A DNA stretch of 52,880 nt, taken from Sphingomonadales bacterium (GTDB lineage: Bacteria > Bacteroidota > Bacteroidia > Chitinophagales > Chitinophagaceae). Shown piece after piece: positions 25,006-33,618 of this stretch. The position numbers and the translations under genes are program-made. The stretch covers positions 1-52,880 of the forward strand of contig VHBB01000010.1 of assembly GCA_016872155.1 (NCBI GenBank), written 5' to 3'. Position 1 is the stretch's first letter. Every line of letters begins with the position of its first letter. Under the pieces are notes generated by a model. It did not search any database. It was not told where the DNA came from and saw only the letters and a program-made list of their open reading frames with translations.

Positions 25006-25037
25006 TTTTGCATATTCGGACATATTGTCTACCTTCG
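25006..25037 (+). promoter_or_regulatory. Bacteroidota promoter of the OmpA-family gene
   Basis: TTTTG at 25006-25010, a 19-bp spacer and TACCTTCG at 25030-25037 form one of the best promoter matches in the window. An AT-rich leader of about 25 nt follows, consistent with strong expression of an abundant porin. Confidence 0.75.
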
Positions 25038-25067
25038 TTGCAATTTTTTAAATCTTAACCTGTTAAT

Positions 25068-26777
25068 ATGAGAAGAAGTGCATATCTGCTGACAGTGCTT
25101 TTCAGCTTGTTGGCGACTTATGGATTTTCACAACGTGTAGGCAATACCTATGACCTTAAGGATTCTTCTTTGATCCCTTCAAAGAGAATGCCCCAGCACA
25201 CCGAGTTCCTGAACGGAACCTACAATTACCCCGCCATGCCTCGTAGTCAGTGGGAAGTGGGTGTTAAAGTAGGAACGTTTCAGATAAGCGGTGATGTACC
25301 CTCACAATTCCTTTCTCCCGGCTTCGGTTTTCATGTTAGAAAGTCGCTGGGCTACACCCTCTCTATTCGTGGAGAATACATGTATGGTATTGGTAAAGGC
25401 TACGAATATCGTGGTAATACCAACTATGCCAAGAACCCCGCCTGGGGCGCCAACATTGCCAGCCCTGCGCAGCGCTATAGTGCTCCTCGTGCCGTCACAG
25501 GTGCCAACAACGTGGTTAGTATCGTCTCTTCTACCACCGGTTTGCCTGCCGCCAGTTTTGATAAGGTTTTCTACAACTATCAGACCAAGGTATCAGAAGC
25601 TACTTTGCAAGCATTGCTTACGCTCAACAATATTCAATTTCACAAGACCAATACCAGCATGAACATTTATGGTATTGCCGGTCTTGGATTTGCTATTTAC
25701 GAAACACGCGTAAATGCTTTGAATGGGGCTACCAAATACAATTTCAACGCACTCACTGATCCTACGTATGCCAATCGTAAGGATTTCATCAAGAACTTAA
25801 AGAACAATGTTCTCGACAACAGCTTCGAGACTCCCGCCGAGCGCAATACCAGCGCCAGTGATAATGGAAATACCTTCAGACCGCTTGGAACATTCGGTAT
25901 CGGCTTTGCCTACAAGTTGAATAACAAGATCAATATCGCCTTCGAAGATCGTTGGTCTGTAACTCGCGACGACTTACTCGATGGTCAGCGCTGGCAAGCT
26001 CATCCAAACGGAGATGCGGCCCAGACGCGTGACTTCGATACTTACAATTACATATCCCTTGGTTTGAATATCAATTTGGGTAAGAACAGCGTACAGCCGC
26101 TCTACTGGCTCAATCCTCTTGATTACCCATATGCTGAACTTCGCAATCCTCGTTTGATGAACATACCCAAGCCCGTGTTGCTTGATACCGATGGCGATGG
26201 TGTGACCGATCAGTTCGATCGCGAGCAAACTCCTGCCGGATGTCCTGTAGATACGCATGGGGTTAGTTTGGATACCGACGGCGATGGCGTACCTGATTGT
26301 AAAGACAAAGAACTGATTACGCCTACTCGTTGCCAGCCCGTTAATGTAGATGGTGTTGGAAATTGCAAATGCCCCGATGATTGCAAAGTAAATGTTGCAC
26401 CTCCCGTGGTTACCTGCGAGCAGAAAGTGGGTGCTCTTCCCAGTGTTGCCTTTAAGGCCGGCAGCAATAAATTGTCTGACGATGCAAAATCAGTATTGGC
26501 TTCTGCCGCTTCTCGCGTTCGTAACAACCCCGGTTGTCAAGTGGTGGTAGTTGGGTACTGCGCCGGTGACAAGCGTGAACAACAGCTTAGCTGGGATCGC
26601 GTTAATGCCATCATTACCTATATGGTAGATAAAGAAGGCATCAGTCAAGATCGCTTCATCTTCAACTATGGCCAAATGGGCGGTGACTGCAATACAGTAG
26701 ACCTGCGTGCAGCTGCCGATGGCGAGACCGGTCCTAACCGTGTAGATCCTCCCCATCCTAATTTGCGTAAGAATTAA
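25068..26777 (+). CDS. OmpA-family outer membrane protein with TSP3 calcium-binding repeats
   Basis: A 569-residue outer-membrane protein: signal peptide (MRRSAYLLTVLFSLLATYGFSQ), an N-terminal beta-barrel of ~330 residues rich in alternating aromatic strands, a short Asp-rich TSP3-type linker (DTDGDGVTDQFD and DTDGDGVPDCKD, about residues 372-416), a Cys-rich spacer, and an OmpA/MotB peptidoglycan-binding domain from about residue 450 (VAFKAGSNKLSDDAKSVL ... LSWDRVNAIITYM). The OmpA domain has cysteines, e.g. in NPGCQVVVVGYCAG and GGDCNTVD, which could form disulphides. It likely tethers the outer membrane to peptidoglycan. It has a strong promoter and terminator, so it is monocistronic. Confidence 0.93.
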   Translation: MRRSAYLLTVLFSLLATYGFSQRVGNTYDLKDSSLIPSKRMPQHTEFLNGTYNYPAMPRSQWEVGVKVGTFQISGDVPSQFLSPGFGFHVRKSLGYTLSIRGEYMYGIGKGYEYRGNTNYAKNPAWGANIASPAQRYSAPRAVTGANNVVSIVSSTTGLPAASFDKVFYNYQTKVSEATLQALLTLNNIQFHKTNTSMNIYGIAGLGFAIYETRVNALNGATKYNFNALTDPTYANRKDFIKNLKNNVLDNSFETPAERNTSASDNGNTFRPLGTFGIGFAYKLNNKINIAFEDRWSVTRDDLLDGQRWQAHPNGDAAQTRDFDTYNYISLGLNINLGKNSVQPLYWLNPLDYPYAELRNPRLMNIPKPVLLDTDGDGVTDQFDREQTPAGCPVDTHGVSLDTDGDGVPDCKDKELITPTRCQPVNVDGVGNCKCPDDCKVNVAPPVVTCEQKVGALPSVAFKAGSNKLSDDAKSVLASAASRVRNNPGCQVVVVGYCAGDKREQQLSWDRVNAIITYMVDKEGISQDRFIFNYGQMGGDCNTVDLRAAADGETGPNRVDPPHPNLRKN

Positions 26778-26796
26778 TCGAAACGAATTTTATAGC

Positions 26797-26823
26797 AAAG
26801 GCCCCGATCCATTCGGGGCCTTT
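26797..26823 (+). terminator. Rho-independent terminator of the OmpA-family gene
   Basis: Perfect 11-bp stem AAAGGCCCCGA/TCGGGGCCTTT with a 5-nt loop, followed by more T residues, 20 bases after the stop codon. Confidence 0.93.
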
Positions 26824-26912
26824 TTTTGTTTGACTAGCAACGGATTATCATAATCTTAACGGTCAACTTCTTGGTTGGGTATCTTTTTTACGCAACATTT
26901 GCCCATAACCGT

Positions 26913-26920
26913 TAACTTTG
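26913..26920 (+). promoter_or_regulatory. -7 element (TAACTTTG) of the bamD operon
   Basis: TAACTTTG matches TAnnTTTG and ends 8 nt before the ATG at 26929, which supports that ATG over the longer frame starting at 26875. Confidence 0.65.
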
Positions 26921-26928
26921 CTTCCCCT

Positions 26929-27765
26929 ATGTCCATCTTATTGCGATTCAGTGTGTTATTGGTGATGAGCGTGGCGGTCATGTCCCTTGCCGGTTGTGGT
27001 AAGAGTATGACCAAATTGCTTAAAAATCCGGATGCATCGTATAAGCTTCGTCGGGCAGAGCAGTTCTTTGTAAAAAAAGAGTATACCAAGGCACAGCAGG
27101 TGTACGAAGATATCATGCCCTTCTTTAAGACCAGTAAGGAGTTCGAGGATATCTATTATAAGTACGCATACTGCGCCTACCATCTTTCGGATTTCATGAA
27201 TGCCGAAAATCTTTTTAAAAGTTATCTCGAGATCTTTCCTACCAGTGGACGCGCCGAAGAGATCGATTATATGCGCGCCTATTGTTATTATAAGCAATCT
27301 CCCAAAGCCCAGCTCGATCAGACCAATACGCTCCGCGCCATGGGTATGATGCAGACCTTTATCAATACGCATCCCGGATCGCCGCGTAACAAAGAGGCCA
27401 CCGATATAATCGATATCTGCCGAGCCAAACTAGAGACAAAAGATTTTCTGAGTGCACAGCTCTACTACGATCTCGGGCAATTCAGGGCCGCCGGTGTGGC
27501 GTTTACCTCGTTGTTAAATGCCTATCCCGAGTCGTACCGAGCAGACGAATACAAGTTAATGGTGATCAAGTCTTATTTCCGTTTTGCAGAAATGAGCGTT
27601 GAAGAAAAGAAAGTGGAGCGCTTCGAACAAGTCGTTAGTGAATGTTTCGAATTTGTCGATCGCTACCCCGAGAGCAAATGGAAAAAAGAAGTCGACACGT
27701 TTTTAAATTCATCACAGAATAATATAAAAATCCTGACCAATGAGCAAACTAAGACGCCAGCTTAG
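26929..27765 (+). CDS. bamD: Outer membrane assembly lipoprotein BamD
   Basis: A 278-residue lipoprotein: signal sequence with lipobox SLAGC (Cys23) followed by TPR-like helices typical of BamD/YfiO (YTKAQQVYEDIMPFF, FMNAENLFKSYLEIFPTS, AGVAFTSLLNAYPESYRADE). BamD is the essential lipoprotein partner of BamA in beta-barrel insertion. The frame starts 18 codons earlier, but the promoter and the signal peptide point to the ATG at 26929. Its 3' end overlaps rpoZ by 26 bases, and porD and the DUF4296-like gene follow closely, the conserved Bacteroidota order. Confidence 0.93.
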   Translation: MSILLRFSVLLVMSVAVMSLAGCGKSMTKLLKNPDASYKLRRAEQFFVKKEYTKAQQVYEDIMPFFKTSKEFEDIYYKYAYCAYHLSDFMNAENLFKSYLEIFPTSGRAEEIDYMRAYCYYKQSPKAQLDQTNTLRAMGMMQTFINTHPGSPRNKEATDIIDICRAKLETKDFLSAQLYYDLGQFRAAGVAFTSLLNAYPESYRADEYKLMVIKSYFRFAEMSVEEKKVERFEQVVSECFEFVDRYPESKWKKEVDTFLNSSQNNIKILTNEQTKTPA

Positions 27766-28081
27766 CGCCGGTATTACCAGTAATGTAGAGACCCGTAGTC
27801 TTCAAGATGTAAAGTCGAAGACCGGTAATCTCTATGAGTCTATCTCCATTATCGCCAAGCGTGCCAATCAGATCAATATCTCATTGAAAGAGGAGTTGCA
27901 CAATAAGCTCGAAGAGTTTGCCAGCCATACCGATAGCCTCGAAGAGATCCACGAGAACAAAGAGCAGATCGAGATCTCGCGTGCCTACGAGCGTATGCCC
28001 AATCCGGCCCTGTTGGCTTCACAGGAGTTCATGGACGACAAAGTATATTTCAGAAAACAGGAGGACGAACTGTTCAGCTAA
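27740..28081 (+). CDS. rpoZ: DNA-directed RNA polymerase omega subunit
   Basis: A 113-residue protein resembling the Bacteroidota form of RNA polymerase omega (Rpb6-like): TGNLYESISIIAKRANQI is the conserved core that clamps the beta' subunit, followed by a helical segment and REQIEISRAYERMPNP-like tail. It is longer than the ~90-residue E. coli omega, as is usual in this phylum. It overlaps the end of bamD and is followed by porD after 8 bases, so all three are co-transcribed. Confidence 0.9.
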   Translation: MSKLRRQLSAGITSNVETRSLQDVKSKTGNLYESISIIAKRANQINISLKEELHNKLEEFASHTDSLEEIHENKEQIEISRAYERMPNPALLASQEFMDDKVYFRKQEDELFS

Positions 28082-28089
28082 TCTTGCTG

Positions 28090-29004
28090 ATGGTGCAAAT
28101 TCGTTTACTACTAGTGCTGGCCCTGGGGCTTACGGTCAAGGTATCGGGCCAAGAATTGCAATCTCGTGTCAGCATCATTGCCAACAAAGTAAGTTCGCAG
28201 GTCGATCGAAAGATCTTTCAGACCTTGCAAGGTGGGCTTACCAATTTTATCAATTCGCGCAAGTGGACCAGCGATGCATTCGCTACCTCTGAACGTATTC
28301 AATGCAGTTTTTTGATCAGTATCGATCAAGACTTGGGCAATAATGTCTTTAAGGGAAAGCTGACCGTTCAGGCAGCCCGACCCGTCTACAACACTACGTA
28401 TGAAAGCCCGTTGATCAATTTTCAGGATGACAATGTGGTATTTAAGTATGTCGAGTTTCAGCCCATTGAATTCAACGAAAACCGGGTACAGGGTAACGAC
28501 CCACTGGTGGCCAATCTGACGGCCGTCATTGCTTTTTACATCAACATAATACTAGGTTTGGATTATGATGCGTACGCGCTGCGAGGGGGTGATTTGTATT
28601 TTCAACGTGCTTGGAACATTGTAAACAATGCGCCGAGTGCCCGCGATATTGCCGGCTGGAAATCGTTCGACGGGCTTCGTAATCGATACTGGTTGGCCGA
28701 GAATATGAATAACAACCGCTTTGCGTTGGTGCACGATGCTCTTTATGCCTACTACCGAACCGGCTTGGATGTGTTCTTTGAAAACGAAGAGGCCGGGCGA
28801 AACGGCATTTTAAATGCGCTCAATTATCTCAATACGGTTCAGACCGAGAACCTCAACTCGATGATCATCCCTTTTTTATTTCAGGGAAAGGCCAATGAGT
28901 TGGTCAAGGTCTTTAGCAAGGGTACGACCGAACAACGCAGCCGCGCTCGGGAATTACTGAGCAAGATGGATATTACCAATATGGCCCTTTATAAGACGTT
29001 ATGA
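28090..29004 (+). CDS. porD: PorD-like protein (DUF4835), type IX secretion associated
   Basis: A 304-residue exported protein (signal peptide MVQIRLLLVLALGLTVKVSGQ) of the DUF4835/PorD family, which was linked to gingipain secretion in Porphyromonas. The family-typical start of the mature part (QELQSRVSIIANKVS), FINSRKW, the YINIILGLDYDAYALRGGDLYFQRA block and the RNRYWLAENM segment are all present. The frame has a TTG two codons earlier, but ATG 28090 gives a clean signal peptide. Its stop overlaps the next gene's start (ATGA), and it follows bamD-rpoZ. Exact molecular role is unresolved in the literature as far as I know. Confidence 0.88.
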   Translation: MVQIRLLLVLALGLTVKVSGQELQSRVSIIANKVSSQVDRKIFQTLQGGLTNFINSRKWTSDAFATSERIQCSFLISIDQDLGNNVFKGKLTVQAARPVYNTTYESPLINFQDDNVVFKYVEFQPIEFNENRVQGNDPLVANLTAVIAFYINIILGLDYDAYALRGGDLYFQRAWNIVNNAPSARDIAGWKSFDGLRNRYWLAENMNNNRFALVHDALYAYYRTGLDVFFENEEAGRNGILNALNYLNTVQTENLNSMIIPFLFQGKANELVKVFSKGTTEQRSRARELLSKMDITNMALYKTL

Positions 29005-29375
29005 GTGTACGGCAACTTTTTTTGTGGGTAGGATCGACGATCCTAATGGTCTGTTGCTCCGACAAGAAAGTGCCTTCGGGTGTATTGCCCCCCGATAAAA
29101 TGCAAGAAGTGGTGTGGGATATGATGCGCGCCGATCAATTTGTGGTAGGCTTTGTACTTCCAAAAGACAGTTCGTTACAACGCGAGACCGAAAAGATCAA
29201 ATGGTATAACCGCGTGCTGGCCATTCATAAGGTATCGGAGCGCCAGTTTAAGGAGAGTTTTCGTTATTACCAGACACGTCCCGATCTAATGGCCGTGATC
29301 ATGGACTCGATCTCGCGCAAAGAGGATACGGCCGGACAGCGACCATTACGAAAGCCCATGCAGCTGGTCGAGTAA
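29001..29375 (+). CDS. DUF4296-like lipoprotein
   Basis: A 124-residue protein with a lipoprotein signal (STILMVCC, lipid Cys about residue 18) and a helical domain containing LPPDKMQEVVWDMMRADQFV and YNRVLAIHKVSERQFKESFRYYQTRPDLM, matching DUF4296 proteins that Bacteroidota encode near bamD/porD. It overlaps porD by 4 bases. The biochemical role is unknown; the place in the operon points to the envelope. Confidence 0.85.
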   Translation: MSVRQLFLWVGSTILMVCCSDKKVPSGVLPPDKMQEVVWDMMRADQFVVGFVLPKDSSLQRETEKIKWYNRVLAIHKVSERQFKESFRYYQTRPDLMAVIMDSISRKEDTAGQRPLRKPMQLVE

Positions 29376-29412
29376 GTTCCCTAATTTTACAGACGACTAA
29401 TTTAACAATTAC

Positions 29413-30108
29413 ATGAACAAAGTAGTAGCAGGTCCTGATGTGGCGGTGGCCGATATTACCGATGGGGTCACCTTGATGTTAGGCGGGTTTGGGTTGTGCG
29501 GTATTCCCGAAAATTGTATCGCGGCCCTGGTACGAAAGAAGGTCAACGATCTTACCTGTATCTCTAACAATGCAGGGGTAGATGATTTTGGAATCGGACT
29601 TCTGTTACAACAGCGACAGGTTAAAAAAATGATCTCTTCTTATGTGGGCGAGAATGCGACGTTCGAACGGCAGCTGTTGAGTGGAGAATTGGCAGTAGAA
29701 TTGATACCGCAAGGAACGTTGGCCACGCGTTGTTTGGCCGCAGGATACGGAATGCCTGCCATCTATACGCCGGCCGGTGTGGGTACCGAAGTGGGGATCG
29801 GAAAAGAGCTGCGCAACTTTGACGGAAAGGAGTATTTACTCGAAATGGCCTTTGCTGCCGATTTTGCTATTGTCAAAGCATGGAAAGGCGATACCATGGG
29901 TAATCTGATCTACCGTGCTACCGCACGCAATTTTAATCCGCTTATGGCCATGGCCGGAAAGATCACCATTGCCGAAGTAGAAGAGTTGGTACCGGCCGGC
30001 GAATTGGACCCTGATGCCATCCACACGCCGGGCATATATGTGCACAGAATTTTTGAAGGGTCGGGATACGAGAAGCGAATTGAACAACGAACCACCAGGC
30101 GCGACTAA
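29413..30108 (+). CDS. scoA: 3-oxoacid CoA-transferase subunit A
   Basis: A 231-residue A subunit of a family I CoA transferase. The GGFGLCGIPENCIAALV motif is the typical start of the fold and the ISNNAGVDDFGIG stretch follows. With the B subunit it moves CoA between succinyl-CoA and acetoacetate or related acids, linking ketone-body and TCA metabolism. The gene begins 37 bases after the DUF4296-like gene and is followed by scoB after 11 bases. Substrate identity is inferred. Confidence 0.95.
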   Translation: MNKVVAGPDVAVADITDGVTLMLGGFGLCGIPENCIAALVRKKVNDLTCISNNAGVDDFGIGLLLQQRQVKKMISSYVGENATFERQLLSGELAVELIPQGTLATRCLAAGYGMPAIYTPAGVGTEVGIGKELRNFDGKEYLLEMAFAADFAIVKAWKGDTMGNLIYRATARNFNPLMAMAGKITIAEVEELVPAGELDPDAIHTPGIYVHRIFEGSGYEKRIEQRTTRRD

Positions 30109-30119
30109 ACTTTATATTG

Positions 30120-30779
30120 ATGGCACTTACCAAAGAACAGATCGCACAGCGCATTGCCAGAGAATTGAAACAGGGATTTTATGTAAACCTGGGTATCGGT
30201 ATACCTACGCTAGTCGCTAACTATATCCCCAAGGGAATGGATGTGGTATTGCAAAGCGAGAACGGCCTGTTAGGAATGGGTCCATTTCCGCTCGAAGGCA
30301 AAGAAGATGCAGACTTGATTAATGCGGGTAAGCAGACCATTACCACGGTCAAGGGTTCTGTATTCTTTGATTCGGCCATGAGTTTTGGAATGATAAGGGC
30401 CGGTAAGGTCAACCTGACCGTGCTGGGTGCCATGGAGGTGAGTGATACCGGTGACATCGCGAACTGGAAGATTCCCGGAAAAATGGTCAAGGGAATGGGC
30501 GGTGCTATGGATCTGGTAGCCAGTGCTCGTAATATTATCGTGGCCATGATGCATACCAATCCTAAGGGAGAGTCAAAGCTATTGCCCGCTTGCACACTGC
30601 CCTTGACCGGCGTTCGGTGTGTAAAAAAGATCGTTACCGATCTGGCTGTGCTCGATATAACAAACGATGGATTTCGGTTGCTCGAAAGAGCCCCCGGTGT
30701 AACGGTCGAAGAGATCCGTGCCAAAACCGCCGGGCGGTTGGTAGTGGCAGGAGAGATTCCTGAACTACAATTTAGTTAA
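30120..30779 (+). CDS. scoB: 3-oxoacid CoA-transferase subunit B
   Basis: A 219-residue B subunit holding the catalytic glutamate, E47 in SENGLLGMGP, which forms the enzyme-CoA thioester. GKQTITTVKGSVFFDSAMSFGMIR and GAMEVSDTGDIANW are hallmarks of SCOT B subunits. A TTG precedes the ATG directly, so the start could be one codon earlier; the ATG at 30120 is chosen. Its stop overlaps the convergent response regulator gene by 4 bases. Confidence 0.95.
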   Translation: MALTKEQIAQRIARELKQGFYVNLGIGIPTLVANYIPKGMDVVLQSENGLLGMGPFPLEGKEDADLINAGKQTITTVKGSVFFDSAMSFGMIRAGKVNLTVLGAMEVSDTGDIANWKIPGKMVKGMGGAMDLVASARNIIVAMMHTNPKGESKLLPACTLPLTGVRCVKKIVTDLAVLDITNDGFRLLERAPGVTVEEIRAKTAGRLVVAGEIPELQFS

Positions 30780-31426
30780 TCGATCAGTTGATTGCGCACG
30801 GCAAAGAAGACCAAACCCGCCGTATTCTTCGCGCCAAAACGATCCATAAGCCGATCTTTTATGGATTCGACCGTACGCGCGCTCAGCTCCATTTTTTGCG
30901 CGATCTCTTGGGCCGTAAACTCCATACAAATAAAACGCAGTACCATTTTTTCTCTGTCCGACAGGGCCAGGTCTGTGTCGAGGGCGTGTAAGGGTTTTTG
31001 TTTTTGACCGGCCGAGCGCAAGAGCACCCGGTTGACGAAATCGTTAAGGTAGTATCCTTTTTCAACCACCTCGGTGATGGCCTTGAACATTTCTTGGGGC
31101 TCTGCATTTTTTAGCAAATAACCATGGGCCCCATTTTCCATAAGGTGATGCACGAATCGTTCGTCCTCGTACATGCTTACGATCAGCACCTTGATCGTCG
31201 GATAGTCTCGGCTGATCTGTTTGGTGGTTTCAATTCCGTCTTTACCGGGCATCTTAAGGTCCATGAGTACAACATGGACGGGTTGAATGGCCAAGCCCCT
31301 CAGTAGTTCGTCGCCTGTGCCAGCCTCGAGCAACATCCGGATTTGTTTATAAGGAGAAAGCGAATGAATGACTCCTTTGCGAAAAAGGGAATGGTCGTCG
31401 GCAATGGCAACGGTGATCTCACTCAT
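30776..31426 (-). CDS. NarL/FixJ-family response regulator
   Basis: A 216-residue two-domain regulator. The receiver is complete: acidic pair D10-D11, phosphoacceptor D56 (VLMDLKMPG), S84 in the Thr/Ser position and K106. The C-terminal LuxR-type helix-turn-helix contains LSDREKMVLRFICMEFTAQEIAQKMELSARTVESIKDRL. Its ATG overlaps the stop of the upstream histidine kinase by 4 bases, so this is a coupled kinase-regulator pair. Its C-terminal helix GLVFFAVRNQLI resembles the three other regulators in the cluster. Confidence 0.92.
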   Translation of the reverse strand: MSEITVAIADDHSLFRKGVIHSLSPYKQIRMLLEAGTGDELLRGLAIQPVHVVLMDLKMPGKDGIETTKQISRDYPTIKVLIVSMYEDERFVHHLMENGAHGYLLKNAEPQEMFKAITEVVEKGYYLNDFVNRVLLRSAGQKQKPLHALDTDLALSDREKMVLRFICMEFTAQEIAQKMELSARTVESIKDRLMDRFGAKNTAGLVFFAVRNQLID

Positions 31427-32235
31427 GGAATGACAATTTGAATGGCATAGATAGATTTGTTGGACTCTTTTTCGAAGCGAATGGATCCTTCGAGTAGTCG
31501 AATACGTGCCGCGATATTCTTTAATCCCATACCCCCGGGTTGATTATTGTGTTTTTCGAAGGCCTGTTGCGTAAGTCCATCTCCATCGTGCGAAATGAGC
31601 AGCCGGTATTGTTGTTGATGCCATAGCTGCTCGATCTCGATAAAGGTGGCTTGGCTGTGCTTGAGGATATTATTGAGTAACTCCAGTACGATCCGGTAGA
31701 TGATCAATTCTTTTTCTTCGGTAAATCTTTTTTCGTACGAGGTAAAGTGAAAGGTGGCTGTAACCACTCCGGTTCCATTGATCTTAGTGGCCAGATCGTT
31801 AATGGCGGAGTGAAGGCCAAAGTTCTTGAGGGTAGGAGGGATCAGATCGTGACTAATGCTGCGTACCAGTTCTATGGCTTCGTCTGGAATTGAGCGGGCC
31901 ATGCTAATGGTCTGGGCTTGCGTGGTTTTATCTTGATCAAGTAGCTGATCGTTCAAGTAAAGCCGCGCAGTAGCCAATAGCGGACCTGCATCATCGTGCA
32001 AGTTGGCAGAAAGTCTTTTTCGTTCTTCTTCTTGATAGCGAAGCGAAGCGTCTAGCAACAGTTGCTGTTGTTTTTTTTCGAGCGCCAGCAACTGGGCATT
32101 AAAGATGCGTACCCTGTTGCGGTAGATCAAAAACAGCGTCAATAGCAATATCCCCGGCACTACCAATAGCACTGGCGCGGCGTAGGGGCCCAGCAAATTA
32201 TTCCATGGAATGGTAACAGCTTTGCAAAAAGGCAT
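31423..32235 (-). CDS. Membrane-bound histidine kinase, HisKA_3 type
   Basis: A 270-residue sensor kinase with one transmembrane helix (about 17-38) and almost no periplasmic part, so the signal is probably intramembrane or cytoplasmic. The dimerisation helix has the phosphoacceptor H80 (RLSANLHDDAGPLL), and the ATPase domain has an N-box LELLNNILKHSQAT, a DGDG box and the GGMGLKNIAAR glycine loop. It pairs with the overlapping regulator downstream. The upstream gene is the fused kinase-regulator, ending 15 bp before this start. Confidence 0.91.
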   Translation of the reverse strand: MPFCKAVTIPWNNLLGPYAAPVLLVVPGILLLTLFLIYRNRVRIFNAQLLALEKKQQQLLLDASLRYQEEERKRLSANLHDDAGPLLATARLYLNDQLLDQDKTTQAQTISMARSIPDEAIELVRSISHDLIPPTLKNFGLHSAINDLATKINGTGVVTATFHFTSYEKRFTEEKELIIYRIVLELLNNILKHSQATFIEIEQLWHQQQYRLLISHDGDGLTQQAFEKHNNQPGGMGLKNIAARIRLLEGSIRFEKESNKSIYAIQIVIP

Positions 32236-32250
32236 AGGTAAGGGGTGTCC

Positions 32251-33618
32251 TTACAAAGGTACTATTCCATGTTTGAGCGCGATCATGGCAAGACCCACTC
32301 TGCTCTTTACATCGAGTTTTACGAACAGTTGATCTCTGAGCGAATCGACCGCACGCGGGTTTAGTCTTAACTCTTGTGCCACCTCTTTATAGGTCTTATC
32401 TGAGCAGACGAGTTTTAAGAAATCGATCTCGCGATCGTCGAGCATGACCCGCTCCAGCGATTTGAGCCCCTCTGTCTTATCTTTTATAAGGCTTACCAGC
32501 TTGCTACTCGTGTAATTAGAGTAATAGAATCCGTCGTTGATAATATTGTCGATGGCGGTCTTTAGTTCTGTGCTCTTGGCCGATTTGTGAAGGATGCCAC
32601 GGGCTCCGGCTTGTAGAATTTGTACGAGGGTAAACTCGGTCTCGAACATAGTAAGTATTAGTACTTTTATCTCAGGCCGATGTTGTTTGAGCCAGCGCGA
32701 GGTTTCGATACCGTTCATCTCTTTCATGTTTAGGTCTAAGATGACCAGGTCGGGTTCTAGCCCTTCTTCGAGTGTGGCTATCAACTCTTTTCCGTTCGAG
32801 CACTGTGCAATTACTTTTGCAAAGCCCAGTGTGTCGATCTGCTCGGCCAGTGCTTTTCTAATTAGTACATGATCGTCGACCATTACTGTAGTTGTCATAG
32901 GGTATGATTTAGGGATTTTTAAAAAAATTTTTGTGCCTGCCCCGGGTAGGCTTGACCAGGCTAGCTCTCCTTTTAACAGCAGTGCGCGCTGTTGCATATT
33001 CTGTAATCCATATCCGGGTTGTATGCGGGTCGAGTCGAAGCCCCTTCCATTGTCTTCGATGCACATTTCAATACGATCATGTTGTTCTTTTATCACAATC
33101 GAAAAAGCCGTGGCGGCCGCATGCTTAATACTATTTTGAATTGCTTCTTGCACTATTCTAAATAGTAGTAACTCTTGTTGTACCGTAAGGTCGAGGGGAG
33201 GAGTCGGTAGTACTAGAGAGGCGTTGATCTTTTTACAATCTGTAAGGGTGTTGCATAAGTCTTGCACCGATTTTGCAAAATCTTTTTTAACAGGCGGCCA
33301 TTGTTTTTGAGCATTCGATAATTGCTGCGTTTCTGCGAGCAGTCGATCTACATCGTCAATGCAATGCTGTATTCTTTTTTGCAGGAGCGCATCATTTAAT
33401 CTTTCGAGTTGAATACGAATAAGGAGTAACGAGGGGGCAACATGATCGTGCAGTTCGCTTATAAACTGAGCAAGGGCCTCGCTTTCGGCTATTGTTTTTT
33501 GCCGACGCAGTGCGTCGTTATAATTTCTGCGTTGTTTAATAGTATAAAAAAGAAGCAATCCTATGCTGGCAAATGCTGCCGTTGCTATCGGTATTAAAAT
33601 ATTGATATTGTTATTCAA
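32251..33618 (-). CDS. Fused HisKA_3 kinase and NarL-type response regulator
   Basis: A 455-residue single ORF. Residues 1-240 are a kinase: one transmembrane helix (8-27), phosphoacceptor H57 (ISELHDHVAPSLL), N-box VQEAIQNSIKHAAAT, EDNGRGFD and GYGLQNMQQRA. Residues 241-455 form a complete regulator starting at an intact Met codon (32896-32898): D248-D249, phosphoacceptor D295, and a LuxR helix-turn-helix (LDDREIDFLKLVCSDKTYKEVAQEL). There is no linker: the kinase ends KIFLKIPKSYP and the regulator begins at once. The junction contains an A5-T7-A5 run (32916-32932); one extra base there would end the kinase at a TAA 10 bases before the regulator ATG. So this may be a recent fusion, a slippage site or an assembly error. 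Confidence 0.88.
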   Translation of the reverse strand: MNNNINILIPIATAAFASIGLLLFYTIKQRRNYNDALRRQKTIAESEALAQFISELHDHVAPSLLLIRIQLERLNDALLQKRIQHCIDDVDRLLAETQQLSNAQKQWPPVKKDFAKSVQDLCNTLTDCKKINASLVLPTPPLDLTVQQELLLFRIVQEAIQNSIKHAAATAFSIVIKEQHDRIEMCIEDNGRGFDSTRIQPGYGLQNMQQRALLLKGELAWSSLPGAGTKIFLKIPKSYPMTTTVMVDDHVLIRKALAEQIDTLGFAKVIAQCSNGKELIATLEEGLEPDLVILDLNMKEMNGIETSRWLKQHRPEIKVLILTMFETEFTLVQILQAGARGILHKSAKSTELKTAIDNIINDGFYYSNYTSSKLVSLIKDKTEGLKSLERVMLDDREIDFLKLVCSDKTYKEVAQELRLNPRAVDSLRDQLFVKLDVKSRVGLAMIALKHGIVPL

